NCBI GenBank assembly: GCA_002441125.1
Contig: DJVI01000031.1
Span: forward strand, 57,703-86,405
Direction: 5' to 3'
DNA length: 28,703 nucleotides
Origin: Caldifarciminota bacterium UBA6260
Lineage (GTDB): Bacteria; Hydrothermota; 32-111
Positions 23,096 to 28,703 of the stretch are shown piece by piece. The translations under genes and the position numbers were made by a program. Every line of letters starts with the position of its first letter. Position 1 is the first letter of the stretch. The notes under the pieces were generated by a model, which was not told the DNA's origin, did not search any database, and worked only from the letters and a program-made list of their open reading frames with translations.

Positions 23096-25885
23096 ATGGA
23101 TAAAATAGTTGTAAAGGGTGCAAAGGTTCACAATCTAAAAAATATTTCCTGCGAAATCCCTAAAAGAAAATTTGTAGTGATAAGCGGAGTGAGTGGCTCT
23201 GGTAAATCTTCTTTTGCATTTGATACTCTTTATGCCGAAGGGCAGAGAAGGTATGTTGAATCACTCTCATCCTATGCGAGACAATTTTTGGGTGTCTTGG
23301 AGAAACCTGAGGTGGAAAGGATAGATGGACTCTCACCAGCGATTTCAATAGAGCAAAGGAGTATATCTAAAAATCCCAGATCAACCGTTGCAACAGCAAC
23401 TGAGATATACGATTATCTGAGAGTTCTTTTTGCAAGAGTTGGGGAAATATTCTGTTATAACTGCTCAAGACCAGTAAAAAAGATGAGTGTTGACCAAATA
23501 GTTGAAGATCTGCTTTCATATAATGGTAAGGTAATTACAATACTTTCTCCTGTAGTCAGGAACAAGAAAGGAGAGTTCAAAGAGTTTTTTAAAATTTTAA
23601 CTAAAAAAGGGTTCACAAAGGTTTTGGTAGATGGAGAGATAAAAAGACTCGATGGTGAGATTAATCTTGAGAAAAATAGGATGCACAACATTTCAATAAT
23701 AATAGATAAATTAAAAGTTGATAACACAAACAGAACGAGATTATCCCAATCTCTTGAACTTTCATTGAAAGAATCATCAGGTATAGTTTCAATTTTAAAT
23801 GAAGATAATGAAGAGAAACTGTTCAACACATCTTTATCCTGTCCTTACTGTAGCATATCTTATGGGGAAATATCTCCAAGGAGCTTTTCATTCAATTCAC
23901 CCATAGGAGCATGCCCTGCATGTCATGGACTCGGTTACAATATAGAAGCTGATGAGGATCTAATAATCTCTAACGATGAACTATCACTTTGGGAAGGTGC
24001 TTTGCATCTCTGGACGGATATTTCGAAAAGAACTGATCTTCTTGAACTTGCCAAAATTTTAAAAGTTGATCTGAAAAAGAGTTACAAAGAACTTCCAGAA
24101 TTTTTTAAAAGGATACTTTTTTATGGTTTAGAAGAGGATGATAGAGTCTCCTATAGTATACCTCAAAATTTCACATTCGAATCGGTTACAGATTTTTTAA
24201 AAAGGATATACCACTCAACAGATTCAGATTGGATGCAACAGGAGATGGGGAAATATCTCATATTTGCAAAATGTAAAGTCTGTGATGGTGCGAGGCTGAA
24301 AAAAGAGTATCTTTCTGTAAAGATTAACGGATACAACATATATGAGATAACAAAAATGAACATTTTCAACTCTCTCGATTTTTTTAAAAATAAGATCTCA
24401 CTCGATCAGACAAAAAGAGAGATAGCGAAAGATATTATAAAAGAGATAATAAAAAAACTCGAATTTTTGATAAATGTTGGAGTTGGGTATCTCACTTTGG
24501 AAAGATCTGTTGAAACTCTTTCAGGTGGCGAAGCTCAAAGAGTTCATCTCGCAACACAGATAGGAAGTGGCTTGAACGATGTTTTATATGTTCTCGATGA
24601 GCCATCTATAGGTTTGCATGCAAGGGATGTTGGTTTACTCATAAAAACATTGAAAGACTTAAGGGACAGGGATAACACTGTAATAGTTGTTGAGCATGAT
24701 AAGAATTTTATTAAAGAGAGTGATCATATAATAGATTTTGGTCCGGGTGCTGGGGATTTTGGTGGTGATATTGTTTTTCAGGGAAATTATGATGAGATTT
24801 TAAAATCTAAAAATTCTTTAACAGGTAAATTCTTAAGTGGAAAGGAAAAAGTTTTTGAAAAAAAAGAGGAAAGAAAAATAGATGAGAACTTTTATATATT
24901 TATAAAAAAAGCATCTGAGCATAATTTGAAAAATATTGATGTTAAAATACCACTCGGTTCTTTTGTATGTGTTACAGGTGTTTCAGGAAGTGGTAAATCA
25001 ACACTTGTTAACGATATACTCTATAACGCAGTGAGAAGGTATCTTAGGATGTCAAGGATAAAACCGGGTAAACATGAGGGTATAGATAATCTCCATCTTA
25101 TTGATAAGGTAATAAATATAGACCAATCACCTATAGGAAGGACTCCGAGGTCAAATCCAGCAACCTATACTGGAGTTTTTACATATATAAGAGATTTCTT
25201 CTCTCAGTTGAAAGAGTCAAAAATAAGGGGATATAAACCTGGGAGATTCTCCTTTAATGTGAAAGGTGGAAGATGTGAAGCGTGTGAAGGGGATGGATAT
25301 AAAAAAATAGAGATGTATTTTTTGCCTCCAGTTTATGTCCAATGTGATGTATGTAATGGCAAAAGGTTCAATGAGGAAACTTTGCAGGTAAAATATAAAG
25401 GAAAAAATATTGCGGATGTTTTGGAGATGACGGTGGTGAGTGCGATTGAACATTTTAAAGATATTCCAAAGATTGCAAAAAAGTTAGAAATTTTGAATGA
25501 GGTTGGACTCGGATATATTAAACTTGGACAACCTGCTGTTTCACTTTCAGGTGGTGAAGCCCAGAGAATTAAACTTGCAAAAGAGTTATCAAGAACCGAT
25601 ACTGGAAGGACATTGTATATACTTGATGAACCATCAACTGGCCTGCATTTTTACGATGTTAAACTTCTACTTAAAGTTCTTGACAAACTTGTTAAAAAAG
25701 GTAATACTTTAGTTGTGATAGAACATAATCTTGATATAATAAGTTTTGCTGATTGGATAATAGACCTTGGCCCTGAAGGTGGTGATGATGGTGGGAATCT
25801 TATTTTTCAGGGAAGATATGATGATTTTTTAAAGTTTAAAGATTCTTATACCGCTTATTATTTGAGGAAAAACAAGGAGGAGTAA
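23096..25885 (+). CDS. uvrA: Excinuclease ABC subunit A
   Basis: Damage-sensing ATPase of nucleotide-excision repair. The 929 residues contain two ABC modules: Walker A at 31-39 (GVSGSGKSS) and at 628-636 (GVSGSGKST), signatures LSGGEAQRVHLA and LSGGEAQRIKLA, and Walker B LDEPSIGLH and LDEPSTGLH. Zinc-binding cysteines appear in CYNC, CPYC with CPACHG, and CEACEGDG with CDVCNG. The insertion and UvrB-binding region after the first Walker A (SSYARQFLG, EQRSISKNPRSTVAT) is normal. The ATG is 3 bases after the recombinase stop with no separate ribosome site, suggesting translational coupling. Its TAA shares one base with the NfeD ATG. uvrB and uvrC are not in the window. Confidence 0.98.
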   Translation: MDKIVVKGAKVHNLKNISCEIPKRKFVVISGVSGSGKSSFAFDTLYAEGQRRYVESLSSYARQFLGVLEKPEVERIDGLSPAISIEQRSISKNPRSTVATATEIYDYLRVLFARVGEIFCYNCSRPVKKMSVDQIVEDLLSYNGKVITILSPVVRNKKGEFKEFFKILTKKGFTKVLVDGEIKRLDGEINLEKNRMHNISIIIDKLKVDNTNRTRLSQSLELSLKESSGIVSILNEDNEEKLFNTSLSCPYCSISYGEISPRSFSFNSPIGACPACHGLGYNIEADEDLIISNDELSLWEGALHLWTDISKRTDLLELAKILKVDLKKSYKELPEFFKRILFYGLEEDDRVSYSIPQNFTFESVTDFLKRIYHSTDSDWMQQEMGKYLIFAKCKVCDGARLKKEYLSVKINGYNIYEITKMNIFNSLDFFKNKISLDQTKREIAKDIIKEIIKKLEFLINVGVGYLTLERSVETLSGGEAQRVHLATQIGSGLNDVLYVLDEPSIGLHARDVGLLIKTLKDLRDRDNTVIVVEHDKNFIKESDHIIDFGPGAGDFGGDIVFQGNYDEILKSKNSLTGKFLSGKEKVFEKKEERKIDENFYIFIKKASEHNLKNIDVKIPLGSFVCVTGVSGSGKSTLVNDILYNAVRRYLRMSRIKPGKHEGIDNLHLIDKVINIDQSPIGRTPRSNPATYTGVFTYIRDFFSQLKESKIRGYKPGRFSFNVKGGRCEACEGDGYKKIEMYFLPPVYVQCDVCNGKRFNEETLQVKYKGKNIADVLEMTVVSAIEHFKDIPKIAKKLEILNEVGLGYIKLGQPAVSLSGGEAQRIKLAKELSRTDTGRTLYILDEPSTGLHFYDVKLLLKVLDKLVKKGNTLVVIEHNLDIISFADWIIDLGPEGGDDGGNLIFQGRYDDFLKFKDSYTAYYLRKNKEE

Positions 25886-26325
25886 TGTCTCCATCACTTT
25901 TTTGGCTTCTTGTTGCTGTAATACTTTTTATAATAGAGGTTTTAACTCCATTTTTTTTGTTCGTTCTATTCTCTTTTGCTGCTTTGGTTTCATCACTTTT
26001 TTCAATATTCTTTCCAAAACTTATTTTTGTTCAGGTAATCATTTTCGTTTTTCTCTCGATTCTTTTTGCATTCACAATAAGAAAAGTTTTTATAAAATAT
26101 CTTTCCAAAGATGATAAGGGTGGTTTAAAGACTAATGTTGACTCTTATATTGGAAGAAGTTGTAAAGTCATTACAACTATAGATAATTCTCAAGATACAG
26201 GTATATGTGAAATAGATGGTGTAAGGTGGAGAGCTTATTCAGATGATGGAACAGTTATTCAAAAGGATAGTTTTGTTACTATAAAGAGGGTTGAAGGGGC
26301 TCATCTTTATGTTGTTAAAAATTGA
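25885..26325 (+). CDS. NfeD-like membrane protein (short form)
   Basis: The 146 residues have two to three hydrophobic helices (about 6-68), then a soluble OB-fold-like domain (about 82-146) with GRSCKVITTI, GICEIDGVRWRAYS and FVTIKRVEG, the typical short NfeD (YqiJ/NfeD1b-type) pattern. Family members usually work with a stomatin/SPFH protein in membrane-domain organisation; none is visible here. The start has AAGGAGG inside the end of uvrA and shares a base with its stop (TAATG). It overlaps the lipoprotein gene by 17 bases. The family is clear, the role is not. Confidence 0.88.
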   Translation: MSPSLFWLLVAVILFIIEVLTPFFLFVLFSFAALVSSLFSIFFPKLIFVQVIIFVFLSILFAFTIRKVFIKYLSKDDKGGLKTNVDSYIGRSCKVITTIDNSQDTGICEIDGVRWRAYSDDGTVIQKDSFVTIKRVEGAHLYVVKN

Positions 26326-26719
26326 GAGATTGATTCTTATTTTTATATTGTTTTCTCTTCTCAGTTGCTCTCTTTTCAATCCAACAGTTTATGAAGTTTC
26401 TAAGATCATGGAGATAGGGGAAATAATTGCTGATTCAATCGAAGTTGAACCGGGCTTTTATTCTATATTTTTAAATTCAGATTATGTGATAGACATTTTC
26501 TTCTTCTCTTCAAGGAAAGGTTTGGAACTTTTCAAGGATTCTTCAAAACTCTACTCTGAGTATTTGGAATATCCTCTTACCTATGTTTCAAAATCTTTTA
26601 TGGATGAAAGGTTTTACATTTTTGAAAACAAAAAGTTATATTTTGTTATAGACAATTCTGATCTGGCAACAAAAAAATCTGGTAAACCTAACATATATTT
26701 TAAAATAGGAAAAGAATAG
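26309..26719 (+). CDS. Small predicted lipoprotein, function unknown
   Basis: The 136 residues from ATG 26309 begin KIERLILIFILFSLLSCSL: a short basic start, a hydrophobic run and a lipobox (LLSC), so a lipid-anchored exported protein is expected. The remainder is a mixed alpha/beta, Phe/Tyr-rich domain with no fold or motif I recognise. The open frame extends to a TTG at 26291, but AAGGGG (26294-26299) is placed to serve the ATG. It overlaps the NfeD gene by 17 bases and lies 9 bases before the ATPase gene. Confidence 0.7.
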   Translation: MLLKIERLILIFILFSLLSCSLFNPTVYEVSKIMEIGEIIADSIEVEPGFYSIFLNSDYVIDIFFFSSRKGLELFKDSSKLYSEYLEYPLTYVSKSFMDERFYIFENKKLYFVIDNSDLATKKSGKPNIYFKIGKE

Positions 26720-26728
26720 GAGTTTAAA

Positions 26729-27796
26729 GTGGCTGATGTTATTTTAAAAAATGTTACCAAGGTTTTTCCAAATGGTTTTGTAGCTTTAAAGGGAATAAAC
26801 CTTGAGATTGAGGATAAAGAGTTCGTTGTTTTCGTTGGTCCTTCAGGATGTGGGAAAACTACACTTTTAAGATGTATAGCGGGACTTGAGCAGGTTACTG
26901 ATGGTGAAATAATAATAGATAGACAGGTTGTAAACTTTATACATCCAAAGGACAGAGATGTGGCGATGGTATTCCAGAACTATGCTTTATATCCCCATAT
27001 GAGTGTTTACGATAATGTAGCTTTCGGGTTAAGGACAAGAGGTTTTTTGAAAGAAGAGATAGATAGAAGGGTAAAAGAAGCTTTGGAAATACTTGGAATA
27101 GAGAAATATGCTAAAAGCAAACCGAGGGAACTTTCTGGTGGACAGAGACAGAGAGTAGCCATAGGAAGAGCTATTGTGAGAGAACCTAAAGTTTTCCTTT
27201 TCGATGAACCTCTCTCAAACCTTGATGCCAAGATGAGAGTCTCTATGAGAGCAGAGATTTCCAAATTACATAAAAGACTTAACACAACAATAATATATGT
27301 TACACATGATCAGACCGAAGCGATGACTATGGGGTCAAAGATAGTTGTTATGAACAATGGTCAGATAATGCAGGTAGCTGACCCAGATACTCTTTACAAC
27401 AAACCTGATAACCTTTTTTGTGCTACATTCATAGGTTCACCACAGATGAACATTTTTGAAAATCTTTATGAAGATGGTAAGGTCAAATCAGATTTCTTCA
27501 ATTTTCAGGTTAATTTCAATGTAAAGGAATTGAAGGGAGTTTATGTAGGTGTTAGACCTGAAGATATATACATAGATAAAGAGACTGATACTTATATCGA
27601 TGGAGTTGTAGAACTTGCGGAATCTCTTGGTGATGTTACTTTCCTATATCTTAAAATTCTTGGAAAGAATATTGTTCTTAAAACTACATTACACAAAAGA
27701 TTTCAGATTGGTGAAACTTACAGGGTTTTCTTCAACAGAAATAAATTCCACTATTTCAATATGGAGGACTCGAAACGGATAGAGCCTATTATCTGA
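26729..27796 (+). CDS. ugpC: MalK/UgpC/MsmK-type sugar ABC transporter ATPase (orphan)
   Basis: The ATPase subunit of a carbohydrate-uptake ABC importer, acting at the inner membrane face. The 355 residues show Walker A GPSGCGKTT (37-45), Q-loop FQNYALYPH (82-90), signature LSGGQRQR (135-142), Walker B FLFDEP (156-161) and switch H193. A C-terminal TOBE-type regulatory domain (about 240-355) contains GVRPEDI. The start is GTG after AGGAG. No permease or binding-protein gene is adjacent, so it may power transporters encoded elsewhere, as MsmK does in some Firmicutes. It is followed directly by PTS EIIC, whose frame may overlap the end of this gene. The symbol is by family; the substrate is unknown. 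Confidence 0.93.
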   Translation: MADVILKNVTKVFPNGFVALKGINLEIEDKEFVVFVGPSGCGKTTLLRCIAGLEQVTDGEIIIDRQVVNFIHPKDRDVAMVFQNYALYPHMSVYDNVAFGLRTRGFLKEEIDRRVKEALEILGIEKYAKSKPRELSGGQRQRVAIGRAIVREPKVFLFDEPLSNLDAKMRVSMRAEISKLHKRLNTTIIYVTHDQTEAMTMGSKIVVMNNGQIMQVADPDTLYNKPDNLFCATFIGSPQMNIFENLYEDGKVKSDFFNFQVNFNVKELKGVYVGVRPEDIYIDKETDTYIDGVVELAESLGDVTFLYLKILGKNIVLKTTLHKRFQIGETYRVFFNRNKFHYFNMEDSKRIEPII

Positions 27797-27813
27797 TCCT
27801 TTTTGCTTCTGTT

Positions 27814-28395
27814 TTGCTTCTTGATAATAGGATGTTTTTTCAATCTTTGATATGTGAACCTGTCTTCATATTCCCTATAATTTCATTTATTTTCAATATC
27901 CATTTAGATTGGTCTATACTCATTTTGATAATAGTTTTTCAAACATTTTCAATCTTCTCTTTACAACTTGGAAAAGTATCTCCGCCTAATTTCCAACTTG
28001 GATTCGTATCATCATTGATCTCATACATTTTCATTAAAAATCCATTATCATTTTCAATTCTTGTCGGAGTTTTTCTTTCTGTTATTTTTGGTTACCTATA
28101 TATTTTAAAAAGAAAAATCAACTACCATCTTTCAAGTTTGGTTAGAATAGAATTCGCTTTAATTTTTTCAATTTTAATATCATATTTTTCATATATTTTT
28201 GCACTTTTTTTACAGTATGTAATTTTAAAAAATTTCAAAGTTCCAGACTCTTCTAACTTTTATTCTCTTTCACTCTTTTTGGTTCTATCGCAGGTTAAAT
28301 ATTTTAGATTTGGGAAAAAGGTTGAAACTATTATATTTTTATTTGGAATTTTAATTGGAGTTTTATGTTTAAAGATAATTTTAAACTATTTTTGA
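27814..28395 (+). CDS. PTS mannose-family EIIC component (divergent); start uncertain
   Basis: The listed start is TTG 27814, giving 193 mostly hydrophobic residues with about six helices. The N-terminal part matches EIIC of the mannose/fructose/sorbose family: an LDNR near the start, FQSLICEPVFIFP (the usual RPL-type membrane entry), then a Gln-bounded helix and LGKVSPPNFQLG, where the family has PVGAxxPPD. The same frame stays open upstream to 27745 inside the ATPase gene and encodes a further hydrophobic stretch (YYLILFASVLL) typical of the EIIC first helix. The true start is therefore probably upstream of 27814, possibly CTG 27793 overlapping the ATPase stop. The ATG at 27832 looks too late. 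It overlaps EIID by 31 bases. No EIIA or EIIB gene is present before it. Confidence 0.7.
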   Translation: MLLDNRMFFQSLICEPVFIFPIISFIFNIHLDWSILILIIVFQTFSIFSLQLGKVSPPNFQLGFVSSLISYIFIKNPLSFSILVGVFLSVIFGYLYILKRKINYHLSSLVRIEFALIFSILISYFSYIFALFLQYVILKNFKVPDSSNFYSLSLFLVLSQVKYFRFGKKVETIIFLFGILIGVLCLKIILNYF

Positions 28396-28703
28396 AATCT
28401 CTGTCAGTTCAGATTCTTTTAAATGAACAAGATATGCAACTTAAAGGTTATAATATACTTACAAATAACAAGTTCAATCAAAACATTAATACGAATCCTT
28501 ATTTTTCTACTGTTATGGCTGGATTCATTTCAAAGGTTAACGATTTAAAGAAGGTTGAAATTTTTGCAAGTATAACAGCTTTTGTTGGGGATGATCTTTT
28601 CTGGAGTAATTTAAAGCCTATAGTTTTGATCTTTTCTTTACTTGTTTATATTTTTAAACTCAATTTTTATTTACTTTTAATACCTTTTTCAATATATTTT
28701 CTT
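28365..28703 (+). CDS. PTS mannose-family EIID component, 5' part (runs off window)
   Basis: The frame is open from ATG 28365 to the last base (113 residues), so the gene continues beyond the window. Features of mannose-family EIID are visible in order: LFLKSLSVQILLNEQDMQ at the N-terminus (family: R(S)L.IQ.SWN.ERMQ), NTNPYFSTVMAGF (family: FNTHPY), and FVGDDLFWSNLKPI (family: GIGDSLFWGTLRPI), then hydrophobic helices. The segment between DMQ and NTNPYF is about a dozen residues shorter than usual. It overlaps the EIIC gene by 31 bases, as expected for subunits of one membrane complex. It was found by direct reading at the window edge. Confidence 0.82.
   Translation, partial: MFKDNFKLFLKSLSVQILLNEQDMQLKGYNILTNNKFNQNINTNPYFSTVMAGFISKVNDLKKVEIFASITAFVGDDLFWSNLKPIVLIFSLLVYIFKLNFYLLLIPFSIYFL

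Overview
The window is 28.7 kb of AT-rich bacterial DNA (about one third G+C by eye), packed almost end to end with genes. It encodes 22 proteins, the first and last cut by the window edges. I see no rRNA, tRNA, CRISPR array, insertion sequence or intergenic gap above 300 bases; the largest gap is 126 bases (22109-22234). Many neighbouring genes overlap by 1-50 bases, and GTG/TTG starts are common. A SprA-like outer-membrane protein, a secreted protein ending in a type IX secretion (T9SS)-type sorting domain, and a DUF2723 glycosyltransferase with TPRs point to the FCB superphylum or a neighbouring candidate phylum (WOR-3/Hydrothermota-like or Cloacimonadota-like). I infer this from gene content only; there is no marker gene here that settles the taxonomy.

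Layout. (1) Bases 1-11001, plus strand, one tightly coupled run: folP (3' part), diadenylate cyclase cdaA, a VanZ/DUF2279-like membrane protein, a DUF2723-TPR glycosyltransferase-like protein, endonuclease IV (nfo) and a giant sprA-like gene. (2) 11042-16614, plus strand: histidine kinase, single-domain response regulator, degenerate-GGDEF/EAL protein, mutL, miaA. A good promoter lies in the 40-base gap before the kinase and would give a leaderless transcript. (3) 16685-17278, plus: a pilin-like membrane protein behind a consensus promoter. (4) 22108 down to 17275, minus: T9SS-type secreted protein, smpB, N-acetylmuramoyl-L-alanine amidase, murI. The murI stop overlaps the stop of the convergent pilin-like gene. 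(5) 22235-28703, plus: degenerate large serine recombinase, uvrA, NfeD-like protein, small lipoprotein, MalK/UgpC-type ATPase, then mannose-family PTS EIIC and EIID (cut by the window end).

How the genes fit together. Envelope building and secretion recur: SprA (translocon), a T9SS-type substrate, a possible protein O-glycosyltransferase, peptidoglycan genes (murI, amidase), a pilin-like protein and NfeD. Second-messenger genes are close by: c-di-AMP synthesis (cdaA) and a probable c-di-GMP phosphodiesterase beside a two-component pair. DNA repair is spread through the window (nfo, mutL, uvrA). The most unusual points are the serine recombinase with eroded catalytic residues transcribed into uvrA, the EIIC-EIID pair lacking EIIA/EIIB next to an orphan sugar-type ATPase, the pilin-like protein without a prepilin-peptidase glycine, and the leaderless kinase operon.
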